In this document: positions 24,672 through 35,755 of the stretch, one piece after another
How positions within the stretch are numbered: position 1 is the stretch's first letter
Layout: every line of letters begins with the position of its first letter
DNA from: Epiperipatus broadwayi
Lineage: Eukaryota; Onychophora; Udeonychophora; Euonychophora; Peripatidae
Assembly (NCBI GenBank): GCA_028023455.1
Contig: JAQFVV010012405.1
Coordinates: forward strand, 5,667,334-5,731,333
DNA: 64,000 nucleotides
Direction: 5' to 3'
Notes under the pieces: generated by a model
What the model saw: only the letters and a program-made list of their open reading frames with translations
Told to the model about the DNA's origin: nothing
The model's database searches: none
Program-made: the position numbers and the translations under genes

Positions 24672-24689
24672 ATATTGTCTAAGTTATTA

Positions 24690-25869
24690 AATGAACATAA
24701 TAATAAGTGATGACAACTAATTTTTCAGAACAACATCTTAGTTATATGTTAAATTTGTCCTATCATTGTGAGTTCTTATATTTCATTGCATTAATGAATC
24801 ACAACAATTGAAAGAAAATTTATTGTCCGTTCACCTTGATCCTATAGCCTTTTAGTCCTTCTATGGGAATCCTTGCCATTTTTTTTTATCTTTCATTCTT
24901 GAATATTGCACATTCTTCTCAAGACAGCAACATAAAATATTTAGTCTTTTTAATTACATTACAATCTTAGAGCTAAAGATTACTCTATGCTTCAGTAACT
25001 GTTTCATTCCTAGTAATTTGATTTTTTAAACTAACAATTCATTCTATCATATACACAGTATATTTACAATTTATTTGTTTTACTTTATTATCTTTCCAGC
25101 TATTTTTCTTTATATTTATTTTTCCATGTTGTTAATTTTTTATACTTTTTCTCTACTTTTTCATTTTTTGTTTTTACATTTAATTAGTCATTGCAATACT
25201 AATTCAAAATATTTTTGGCCTTTTATTCTTTTTTATGAACTATATAATCTGTTTATCTTTTATATTTTTTAAATATTTTTGTTTTTCATTGGAATTTATT
25301 TTATAATTTACTTTTCACTTATTTACATTTGTGATCTAACATTACTCTTAATATAGCCAACATCTCCCTCAATTTTTATTTTTTTAAAATTTACTTTTTA
25401 TCAATCAAAAATTAAATTCTATACTTCACCACATCCAATTTTTCCAAATCTTTTTTTTAAAATTTTGTTCTTCAAATGAAAATAGTTACTATTCATTTGT
25501 TTAAGATATTTTTCAAATTTTATTTTTTCTATTTCTTATTTTTTTTAACACTTTATAGTTTTTTTTCAACACATTTTAAATAATGCAGTTATTTGTAAAT
25601 GCACATTTGTTTTATTTTAATATATATATTTTTATTAACAATTCTTCTATACTTGTCATGCTATTCTTCTCAATTCTATTTTGATATTTTTTTCTTCAAA
25701 TAGATGTCCTTAATACTTTTTATCTCTTCTATCAAATAACCTTTACTTGCTTAGATATTTTCAAATTTTAGTTCTTTTTTTTTATACTTCATAGTTTCTC
25801 TCAACATATTTTGAATAATTCATTTGTTTCTAAATAACAGCTTCTTTCTTAAGATCTAACATCAATAGT
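24690..25869. other. T-rich non-coding DNA
   Basis: Long T-rich tracts, no supported reading frame. The T-rich bias continues into the LINE relic that follows and may represent its decayed minus-strand coding sequence, but I cannot translate it. Confidence 0.4.
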
Positions 25870-26230
25870 CTGCAGAAAAATCTTCTACTTTTATTAAAAG
25901 CCCATGTAATCTTTGCAATTCCAATTTCTTTATTCATTATCAGTCAATTAACTTTCCAAAATATTTAAAAGCATTAATGTGCTCTAAAACTTTGCTCCTT
26001 TATAGTCCTACTTAATATTTTCTTAAACTCAATCTTATTATCCGTAAGCAAATTATTATCCAGCAGTAAGTTAGAATTTGCAGACATCTGTCCTCTTATC
26101 AAATAATATTGTCAGCAAATTAAAATGACTAAATTCTAACTACAAGCATATTCAATTATTAAATAAGTCTTCTTAATAGCTCATCCAAAAAAATGTTGGA
26201 ACAAAACATGAAATAGATAGCACACTCTTG
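25870..26230 (-). pseudogene. Probable decayed LINE reverse-transcriptase fragment
   Basis: On the minus strand, with shifts, fragments such as ICADNII (compare FADD), then about 45 codons later HINAFKYFGKLID (compare FKYLG.LI), appear in the order and spacing of RT motifs C to E. Similarity is weak and the family cannot be named. Confidence 0.35.
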
Positions 26231-26239
26231 TTATATTTC

Positions 26240-27425
26240 ATTATCTCTCCATGTAATTTTGGAAATACAAATTTCTACAGTAATTGTCTTCTATATTCAT
26301 CTTTATTGTTTCAAATATCATATGTCATTTTAAAGATAGTAAAGTATATATTAGCTTATTTTTCTTTTTTTTTTTTTTGTGGATGTAATCATATTTCTTT
26401 TCTGACAAAAAAAAAGTATATGTGTTTAAACTTATCCAAAATTCCTTAACTTTATAAGAAATTTAATTAGTTATTTTAAAAGATCATATTTCTGTAGATT
26501 ATGTGTTTTTTCTCAAATGGAATCAAAAGTGTTAACAAGAAATATATTAACTACGTTTTTGAATTGTAAATTACATTATTTGCATTTGTTAATTTTTTTC
26601 TCTTTCATAACTTACCTGCTTTTTTATCAGTCATCATTTGATCTTTAGCTTTTATATACATTTCTATCCTTTTGAGAAATCTATTTGTTTTTCTCTAATA
26701 TATATAACTTATATACTTTCAAATTTCAAAATATTTGCAGTAGTAACTGAAGTCAGATAAGTGATAAAACTTACCAGGCTCCAACTAATGCTTTTTTTTT
26801 TTTTTTACATATCTGTGCATTTCTCTCTGCATTAGTTTTTATAATTGTATAATTGTTAACTCAGGTCTTTTGGTTATTTTTACTCATTTTATAATCAATT
26901 GTTTGTAATATAGTAATTTTTTTTTTTCTGAAAATTTTTTTGTTTATTTAGTTATTTTTTTAAAAGTCAGTTTTTGTTTACATCATTACTAAATAGTACT
27001 CTAGCATGCATGCATCCAATTTTAGTTTTGTTCTGATTCAGGTTTGAATCATATGAAATCTGTTCTTAATATCTGCAATATTAGTAAAGGTCCTCCATTT
27101 TTTTTCTTAAGCCGTGTGTTATTTTTATGCTATTTTTTTCTGTAGATTTTACCATTGTTTTACCTTTTTTTAATTCTAACCCATAATCTTTACAATCATT
27201 CCTACTGTTCTACCATAACTGACTAATCTCTATTATTATTACATTTTGAGTACTTGTTCAATTATTTTTCAATTTCTTCACACATGATTAATCATAGTGC
27301 TTATGCTCAAAATAATATAAATTTGAATAACCATTAGAAATTTCACAGCAACATGTCATTTACATAATTAATAATAATAAAACACATTTTTCTTTTAAGA
27401 AAATATAAATAATTAAATAGTTTGT
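26240..27425. other. T-rich non-coding DNA
   Basis: Several poly(T) runs of 10-13 bases; no supported gene or repeat. Confidence 0.45.
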
Positions 27426-27429
27426 TGCT

Positions 27430-27545
27430 TGGAAAAGTTTGAGCACTAGAAATGATAGATGTGAACTGCAATCCATGAATCTTAGCTCTGGACTCTAACA
27501 TTCTACCATTATATTAAATCAAGCAGGGTATTTTGCTTTTGATAC
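27430..27545. repeat. SINE-like dispersed repeat
   Basis: Shares blocks (gcaatccatgaatctt, ctctggactctaacattc, ctaccattatattaaa) with 2150-2245 and, in part, with 57205-57345. On the minus strand the order ggtagaatg ... cagttcacat loosely recalls tRNA A and B boxes, so a tRNA-derived SINE is possible. Confidence 0.45.
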
Positions 27546-29832
27546 TAAGTCATTATTTATTCCACTATATCATGTCAAATAAAAACTTTTATATGCTCTT
27601 AGTTCTTTTTTTCACAGCTGTTTTATTCTGTTTCAGAGAGTTTTACATTTAACTTACATTTCAATAGATTCTCGGTGTTCTTTGATTTTTTTTTTTTTAA
27701 TGTTTTTACAAGTCAAGAATCCTTACTTAACAGTGCTTTTTAAATCTTAGGATCATGATTTACTATAATATTTGAATTAGGTCTTTTTTTTTTTTAAATG
27801 TAACCTTAAAAAATGATACTACAGTCTTATTAGATCCAGTAATGCCAGCTCTTATATGATGAAAATGCTATATTGAACAAATGGAAGGAATATTTTGATC
27901 ATCTTTTGAATAATGATACAAGGATTGAGATGATAATTTTTATTAATATATTCATTTTATCTATTCACTTATTGGGACCAATATATTCAGTTTAGTGAAA
28001 TCAAAACTACTTTGTAATTTTAAAAATGGAAAGCTGCAGGTTTTGATGAGAAATCTGGAGGAATTTTAAATTGTAGTGCTAAAAGTATATTTGAATTATG
28101 TACGTATTGAGTTGCCACCTGATTTTAAGGATGTTTTTATTGTTGCAATTTAAAAAGTAGAAAGAATAGGCATGGAATTTCATTTATTACTCAATACAGC
28201 AAGGGTATTTTTAAAGATTTTATTGAATATGTTTGTTTCTAGTTGTAGATGAATAGTCATCAGAGTTTTAAGGTGCTTTTAGAGATTCAAGAAATACTAT
28301 AGATATGATTTTTGTTGCCACGCAAATGCAAGAAACATGTCAGGAAAAAAAGAATGATTTATATATTAGTTTTATAGATTTAGTTATGGTATTTGATTCT
28401 ATTAATTGAACAAGTATGTGGCATTGTTAGAAATTATTGGACTGTTCCCTAAAATTTGTTTCTATATGAAGGAATGAAAGGAATTGTTTTTATTAAACAC
28501 AGAAAATTTGAGGGATTTGAAAGGGAAAATTGATGTGAATTAAGGTTGTTTATTTGTAATTATATATTGAATTATTTCTATCATTAATTATTAAATGATT
28601 TTATAAAAATTCAAATTTATTTAAAATTATCAACATACAGGTTACTATATCACACATTTTGAATAGTTTTATTACCTTCCCTTTGGATATTGCTTACCTG
28701 ACCAATGACAGTACTAACATGGGATTGAATCAAAAACTTATAGATTCATGAATATTGAATTTAAGGTAATGCAATAACCAACTAGGTGTTTCTGTCAAAG
28801 GCAACAATGAGCAGAAATTTTATACATTTATCTAAGAGTGTTTTTCTGATTTTATTCATTTTTTTATAAGGGCAAAGGTAATTACAACTGAAATACCATC
28901 ATCACAAACTTTCTGACAAAGATTTGGCCCACCATTATTTTTTATTAATATGACAGTGGTCGTTAGAACTTTTTATAAATCACTAAATCACTATCAGCCT
29001 GTAAAACAGATTTCTTGGTGGAATTTTTCATTTAAATTGTCTAAAAACAAATACAAGAACTTCGTCTTCTTGACATATGGATTTACAGTCTGTTGATGAT
29101 TGCACTATTCTTGCCATTTCAAAAGATGATCTGGAAATTGTTCTTAATATTTTGAATGCAACATGTACAAATTTTAGTTTAACAGTTAAATGTTTAAAAA
29201 AAATCAAGTTTTTATCAGCCATTGAGAGATGAAAATCCTCAGCAACTTTTAACTTAATTGGTCAACAACTTGAGAATATAAGCCAGTTTAAATCTGTTCT
29301 GTATATATATAAAATGATAAATGAAACAGAAATATATGAAATGATGTAGTTCACTAAAAATCCTAGATGTAAATTATTACTCAACAACTAAAATAGCCAC
29401 CCTTATAAAAAAAGAACGAGCTGTTGTTAAAAATCTGGCACAAAAGAGCATCTATAGTAAAAAAAAGTATTAATATTAATTATTTATTTAACAGTAAACT
29501 TGCTCTAATACAATTAAATATATATTAAAGACAAAGGTTGCATTTTATGAAATAGTTATGCACTTATTTAATATGGGAAAAATAGAACTTGAATTTCTCC
29601 TCATAGATAAACAATATTTTATTATGAATATTTTTGGCAACTATTTTAGGTTGTATTCTCATCCTTGGTGTTCGCCTTAAGATGGCATTGATGCTAATCA
29701 AAAACATATACATATAATGATTACGGGCCGGACCTAAATGATCGATTTGATCTAAAAAGATCTGATTTCTTAGATTTGTAATAAAATATTCTACTAACTA
29801 ATACTATATATGATGTTATTTTTTTCATTTTT

Positions 29833-30347
29833 GTAAATGTTTATTAATCTTATCTTGTTTTTGAGTTTGTGTGTGTGTGTCTTTAAAGTTACGGTGTTTT
29901 TCTAAGTTTTTTTTTTTTTTTGGACTTTACGTGTGTCTTTTTAAAGTTACGGTCTTTTTTTTTTTTTTTGCAAGAGTAAATCAATAATTTTATTCAAAAG
30001 CAAGACATAATAAGTAAATGTTTATTGATCTTATCTTGTTTTTGAGTTTGTGTGCGTGTCTTTAAAGTTACGGGGCTTTTTCGAATTTTTTTTTTTTGGA
30101 CTTTAGGTGTGTCTTTTTAAAGTTACGGTATTTTTTTTGCAAGAGTAAATCAATAATTTGATTCAAAAGCAAGACGTAATAAGTCAATGTTTATTAATCT
30201 TAGATTGTTTTTGAGTTTGTATGTGACTTTAAAGTTACGGCGTTTTTTCTCATTTTTTTTTTTGGACTTTATGTGTGTCTTTTTTTAAAGTTACGGTATT
30301 TTTGGTCAAGAGTAAATCAATCATTTTATTAAAAAAGCAAGACGTAA
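29833..30347. repeat. Minisatellite array 1 inside the transposon, about 3 x 170-181 bp
   Basis: Units start at 29833, 30014 and 30183. Each carries aatgtttattnatctta, ttgtttttgagtttgt, two copies of tttaaagttacgg, a T-run, tggactttangtgtgtc, and gagtaaatcaat with aaaagcaaga. Differences are mainly in the length of the T-runs. Confidence 0.9.
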
Positions 30348-30397
30348 TTCTAAATCTATCAAAAGTAACATAATTTATATACTACAATTTAGAATTG

Positions 30398-30885
30398 ATA
30401 CCCGACTACTATTAGTAAGGACCGTCATTAAAAGACTCGATTGAAAAATGATACCCGACTAATTTCTGTTTTTTTTTTTTTGGGGGGGGAAGAGGGGACA
30501 GTAATGAATCAAAAAGTGGGTTGTTTTTGTTAAGTCTGTCTATATAAAAAGGGTACCATTATTGAAATACTAAATTTAAAAATGATAGCCGACTAATTTG
30601 CATTTCTTTTGACAGTAATTAATCAGAAAGTGGGTTTCTTTTTTTTTTTTTTTTTGGTAAATCTTGTGTATATATAGAAACAAACAAACCATAATTCAAA
30701 GACTCCATTGAAAGAAATCAAACCCCGTTGAATTTGCTTTTTTTTTTTTAAAGACAGTAATTAATCAGGAACTGGGTTGTTTTTGTTAGTGTGTAGATAT
30801 AAAAACTAATCTTATTTTGAAATAATAAATGTAACAAAACAAAAAAAAATAATACCCAACTAATTTTATTTTTCGTACAAGTAAT
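30398..30885. repeat. Minisatellite array 2 inside the transposon, about 3.5-4 x 134 bp
   Basis: Units start with atacccgactaattt or variants near 30451, 30585, 30720 and 30852, with a partial one at 30398. Each carries a T-run, gacagtaattaatca, gtgggttgtttttgtta and a tatataaa stretch. Confidence 0.85.
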
Positions 30886-32810
30886 TCCTAATAATTAGAC
30901 AGCGGTTTGTTTTTGTTTGTGCGTATATATACAGTATAGCAAAAGTAACTGGTCACGGACGAATTCTTGCGAAAATGGTACTTTTCACGTGATCCTTGAA
31001 TTTTTTTCCCCTTTCGCACCCTTAAAAGCAATTTTTGAGGGTTACCCCTTCGTAATGGAATCTTCAGGACATTATTACTAAACTTACAACAGTAAAGTAA
31101 GTTACAACACATTAAAAAAAATAGACGACTTATCAAATTTTAAAAAACTATGACTGCTTCAAAGACACACACTCTCACGCGAAACTACAGAGAAAATAGA
31201 TATTCTACTATTACGAGAAAATGATGAACAAAATCGACTACTACGGCAGCCGATCAAGGCATTTTTTTCTCTTTGCTTTTAGCATAGAAAAAAAGCCATA
31301 ACCGGCAGCCGTCGGGAACTTTTTCTGTGTTTTATGATAGAAAGAAGTCTCTTTGTGTTGGCTTCTGTCGCCGTCTCCTCTGTCCAACATAACATGAGGA
31401 CTTTTCTGCATTTATTACGTAGAAAAATTCCTTTTTTGTTGGGTGAAGGTCGGTGAAACGGTATATTTCTAGGAATTTACCCAGAAGTAGTGACATCTTA
31501 AGGCGAACACCAAGGATGAGAAAACAACCCTATTTTATAAGATTTTAATATATATGGTTTCAAAATTAAATGTGTGTAAAATAAAATTTTTAAGTAGAAT
31601 ATATAGTATCTGTAATAAAAAAAATAATAATTATTTGTTTAATAATAAATTTGTTCTGGTCTTATTAATAAAAGAATAAAATATAGTATATGCATGTAAA
31701 ATATGTTTTAAATAAAAAAAAAAAAAGAATAAAATCGAATTAGTGTTTTTTTTGTGTGGGAAAAAAGAATGACAGAATTTAATCAGCATTGAAAGTGTAG
31801 GGAATGGAACCCCTATTGTCTTTATAATTTTGTAATTACAAAGATGGATTTAGATGATGAAATGTAGTACAGACTTCAATGTGTTGTTGCTGTTTTTAAC
31901 AAATTACAACATAAAATAACTATTACAACTAAATTAGCCATGTATAGAGCTGTTATTTGATTTAATTTATTGTATGGAAGTAAAACTTGAATACCATATC
32001 AACATATTATAAAGACATTAGAAAAGTTTCATTTAAGGATGCATTACAACATTTTGAAAATATAAGGACAATATCATAAGACTAGATGTGATATTATATA
32101 ATCCATTATTGTAAAATCATTTTCATTAGATTGGAATGAATGAATCAGTACAAGACTTCCTAAAAAGTATTTTTATTGTGCACTTGGATATTGTTTTAGT
32201 GGGAGAGCTGTTGATATTTATCTCAAAAACATTTTAAAGAAGTGTAATGTTGATTTGTTTCATTGGGACTTATAGCAAAGAGTTGAATACATTAGATAGC
32301 TATAATTAAATAAGGTATTGGAAGAATTTTAAAAAGAAAAGGGTTCTACAGAAGTTGAAAGATAGCATTGCAAAATATCAAACAGAAAAATGGACTTCCA
32401 TATTTTGTATGTGTTTATATTTGTAGTTCACATATTGCTTTGTATAGTAATTATTTTTATAGATACCTAATTCTCTTTTTACATAATAGATTGGTTCCCA
32501 AAAATTATGTGTAAAAAACATTTGTGTAAAAAAATACATTATATGTATATAAATATTATTTGAATATATTATATATATATGGAAAATAAGGAAATAGGTT
32601 CCATACGTAAGAAATCAATGAAAATAATTAAATAAACCATAAGAAAATTTTCATTAGAATGTTATATTTTTTGGGTGCTATCAAATTTTACTTCATAAAC
32701 ATTGCACATAAATAAAAATGGATTATAGAAACATACATTTTATTTAAAAAATAAAAAAATATAAAGAATCAATGACAGAATTTATAATTTGAGTTATATA
32801 TAGCAAGATT

Positions 32811-32964
32811 TTATTTGCTGTCAATTTCTGAAAATAAACACATTTGTTTGCGCATGATTGGAATACCATTTCTATCACTAAAACTTACATCATCACTGCT
32901 ATCACTAATAATGCTTTGGGCATTGTGTTTTTTCATTGATGAATTTTTCTCAGAAAACTCCTGA
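32811..32964 (-). pseudogene. Tigger transposase C-terminal tail, separated from its gene by a LINE
   Basis: The minus-strand frame QEFSEKNSSMKKHNAQSII continues to SDSSDDVSFSDRNG and a stop at 32811. It has no match to the LINE that starts at 32965. At the other side of that LINE, the Tigger transposase frame ends with AGIAQEFS at the duplicated target agaaaactcctga. The two fragments join through the duplication, so this is the far C-terminus of the same ancient gene. The acidic, serine-rich nature of the tail suits the poorly conserved end of Tigger proteins. Sequence near 32490-32620 (ggttcccaaaaa, gaaataggttcc, tacgtaagaaa) may be one Tigger terminus; I found no partner. Confidence 0.7.
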
Positions 32965-33109
32965 ACGACTTCCGCTTTTGGCAGCCATCTTTGCAACTGG
33001 TCTTATTAAAAGCGTCCCTTAGCGATTCAGTTTCAAGAAGACAGGGACGATTGTCTCCTTACCTTTACGTCTTTTATTCAAGGTAAGTCGGTTTTAAACA
33101 TTATTTATT

Positions 33110-35749
33110 ATGGAAAGTGATAATATAATCGATAACTCTCAAATTAATGTTAACCCCGATCTCAGCATTCAACCTAGCAATGCAGCCATCGGTCGTAAAT
33201 ATTATAGCCTTAGATCTAATCTAAATGCAACTAAACTAACTTCTACTACAAATAAAAACCCACAAACCAATAAATCAAATGAAAACACCATCGCAAATAT
33301 CAACAAAAGTTTAGAAAATATTCAACTTACCCCTAATATAAACAATAGCATAAATATCTCATCAAAGCGAAACTATTGAAATCCTTAACAATACAAGCAA
33401 AAACCAATCATCTCCTCTCCGAAGATTTTACGCTCCACAGAAGACTCTAATGAGCAATTTTCTTTGCCCTATAATACCCGAAAACCATATCTGAAAATAA
33501 TAGACAAAATTTCCAACAAGATGTTATCGGCGAATTTTTTAAAGTTAAAACTTTTCCACCAGAGGTCGACAAAACCAGCGCTGTCACATTACAATTTGTC
33601 AACAGTAAATTTAAAAATCAAAAAGAAGAAATAAATTTTAAAACTAATAAACCTCATTCCAAAACAAACAAAGATTATAGCACAGAACAATCCATTGCTA
33701 CATCAGCCAACTTGCAATCTAAACCAATTTCCTCATTTCCAATATTGAAAAATTCCACTACGTACGCAAATATCGTAAGGTCTAAAAATTCTGAGATCAT
33801 CTCCGAAAATATTAAGGCCGATAATTTCAATGAACTATATTTGAATATCTCAGAATTAGACACAGAACAAGAATCAAACACTCTGGAAAATGTCTCATTT
33901 AATATAAACGATCTTAATGATGACATGTTCCTAAAAATAAATGAGTTCAACAAAACGATTCCCAACACTCTGTATAAATCGTTTACAAACTACTACAGCG
34001 ATAAGTCGTTAATCTTAGCCATAACAAATCAACAATGTGCGTTATATAAGTTCCCTTTAGAACAATTATACAGTCTAATCAATCAAAATCAATTAGGCAG
34101 AGGCATTCACATGATCCTTAATCATCCCAATGACCGCTATGTTATCGTTGAGTTTAAAACGTGGGCGAACCGTATGAACTTTAAAAATAACTACCGATCT
34201 TTGGGAAATTATATACTTTGCTCCATAGATATGAACCGTCCAGTTACACTATCTGGCAGAATTCAAAACTGCCTTGCCCACTTGAAAGAACAAGAACTAC
34301 AAGACATCCTTATTAATTATGGTTCAGTTAGTAAATTTAAACACCTACTAAACCCTCACTTCGAAGATCAAATTCTGTCCAATACAGTTGTCTTCACACT
34401 TTAAAGAAAAACATTATACCCACTGACATACCCACCATTATTACTGCAAGAGGCTCTCCTATGGTTTTGACCTTCAGGGGAGTACAGCCACAATGTTTCT
34501 TCTGCCTTCAAAGAACACACCTTATTAAAGATTGTGCAGCAAGAATATGCATACACTGTGGTATTAAAAAGAATAAAGTTCACAGATGCCCTGGTAGACC
34601 TATTAATATGGCTATCACATCCTTAAATAGACAATCACCACATGGGACTAATTCAAACAGCAAACTCACAAACCCAGACAATCTGACTCAAATAAATCCT
34701 CCAACAAACCCTCTCACATCCAAACCTATCTTTCAAAATGAAAATCTTCAAGAAAGAACAAACACCAACCTCTACACTAATAGTAGTGAATCAGAGAACC
34801 AAGCAATAACATATACTGCTACTAAACCAATCTCTCAAACCAATAATACTCAAGATCATTCATTAGATACATATTGTACTAATCCCCGAGAAACAATGCT
34901 AGGCCAAACTCTTTCTACAAAAGAAGACAATATGACCAAACCATCTAACGAGAGCAAGGAAAACCCAGGCGATGAAGAAAATACACTTAAAAAATTTCAA
35001 AATAATTCATCTATAACAACTCCCACCCAGCTTAAAACCAATGATGCATCATCATTCGGGCCAGCTAAGTCTAATAAACCTAAACAAAGTGATCCACAAA
35101 CTGTCCTCAATTCTTCAACGCCTGCAGTAATCAACCATCCAGATGAAAAGACTTATCAAACACTCAACCCGAAAGTCAGCATAATTAATGTTTCACAACA
35201 GTTACAGCAAACCGAAAATGACTCATATCTAAAATTTAAACCAAATTCTTATAACAATAAAAAAACACTTTCATCAAAAGTACAGGAAAAAGAAAACAAC
35301 ACTACTAAACTTAAAAAAAATCCAAAAACCAACACAACAAATACCCAAAATACAAATAAGAAAATTAAAAGAAAATCAATTCGCTCAGATAAATCAAGCT
35401 CTGATGATGACAGCTCCCATCCAATACATTATTCCCACCACCCGCTAGCAAACAAATCTCAGATATATCCAGCACAAAGCTTCACAAATCCATAGAAAAA
35501 AAGAGGAAAACCATGGATCCTATAACCATCGATACCATTAAAAATCCATCTGACGAATCTCGGACAGATTACACTACTTCATCAGACACCGAAGACTTCA
35601 TGGATGCGTTTCCTCAACCAACAAATATATCACCAACCCATCCACAAGTTCAATCACAAGACTCTGATTTCCAAACAACATCAGAACTCATTAACATGGA
35701 GATGCCCCACATTGACTTGGTACACTTTGCTGAGGACGATTTGGATTAA
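33110..35749 (+). pseudogene. LINE ORF1: RNA-binding gag-like protein with two CCHC knuckles
   Basis: Split into several frames: 33110-33379, about 33530-34404, about 34410-35495 and 35513-35749. The N-terminal part is Asn/Ser rich. The middle (34080-34400) reads LGRGIHMILNHPNDRYVIVE, then MNRPVTLSGRIQNCLAHLKE, DILINYGSVSKF, the arrangement seen in Tx1-type ORF1 ahead of the zinc knuckles. Two adjacent knuckles follow: CFFCLQRTHLIKDC and CIHCGIKKNKVHRC (34490-34600). The rest is a low-complexity tail rich in Asn, Thr, Ser and Lys, ending with an acidic segment. The protein would coat element RNA. Stop TAA at 35747 lies 6 bp before ORF2. Restoring a frame requires at least three shifts. Confidence 0.8.
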
Positions 35750-35755
35750 TCTATC

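Larger units (their letters stand above)
29648..31531. mobile_element. 1.88-kb DNA transposon with 37-bp terminal inverted repeats
   Basis: Left terminus 29648-29684 and right terminus 31494-31531 are inverted repeats sharing ctcatccttggtgttcgcc and ttaagatg, with one mismatch and one length difference. A 5-bp ATTTT flanks each side (29643-29647 and 31532-31536), a candidate target duplication. The interior contains two minisatellite arrays and a less AT-rich right part (31150-31500) with a loose repeat around cggcagccg. No transposase frame exists; the longest frame (82 codons, minus strand at 30888-31136) has no recognisable domain. It is inserted into the LINE relic on this page and is therefore younger. 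The superfamily is unknown. Confidence 0.85.
27830..32420 (+). pseudogene. Decayed LINE RT gene interrupted by a DNA transposon
   Basis: Reading + strand with many stops and shifts: LYDENAILNKWKEYFDHLLN (about 27850), KWKAAGFDEKSGG, LPPDFKD, CQEKKNDLYISFIDL with VFDSIN (motif A, about 28340-28400), LQSVDDCTILAISKDDLEIV (motif C, FADD changed to VDD, about 29085), CTNFSLTVKCLKKIKFLS, and QLENISQFKSVLY. The coding order resumes beyond the insertion at about 31850 with FNKLQHKI, MYRAVI, LLYGSKT, KTLEKFHLRMHYNILKI, LPKKYFYCALGYCFSGRAV and LKNILKKCNVDLFHWDL. These C-terminal blocks are typical of a CR1/RTE-like LINE. The gap 29648-31531 is a separate element. A second copy of the C-terminal half lies at 53180-54130. 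Confidence 0.8.

Noticed and set aside
29833-30885. CRISPR-like array
   Set aside because: Units are 130-181 bp, with no short repeat and unique spacer alternation; this is an animal minisatellite within a transposon.
30888-31136. 82-codon minus-strand frame inside the 1.88-kb transposon
   Set aside because: No transposase motif is present and it lies in repeat-rich sequence; treated as chance.
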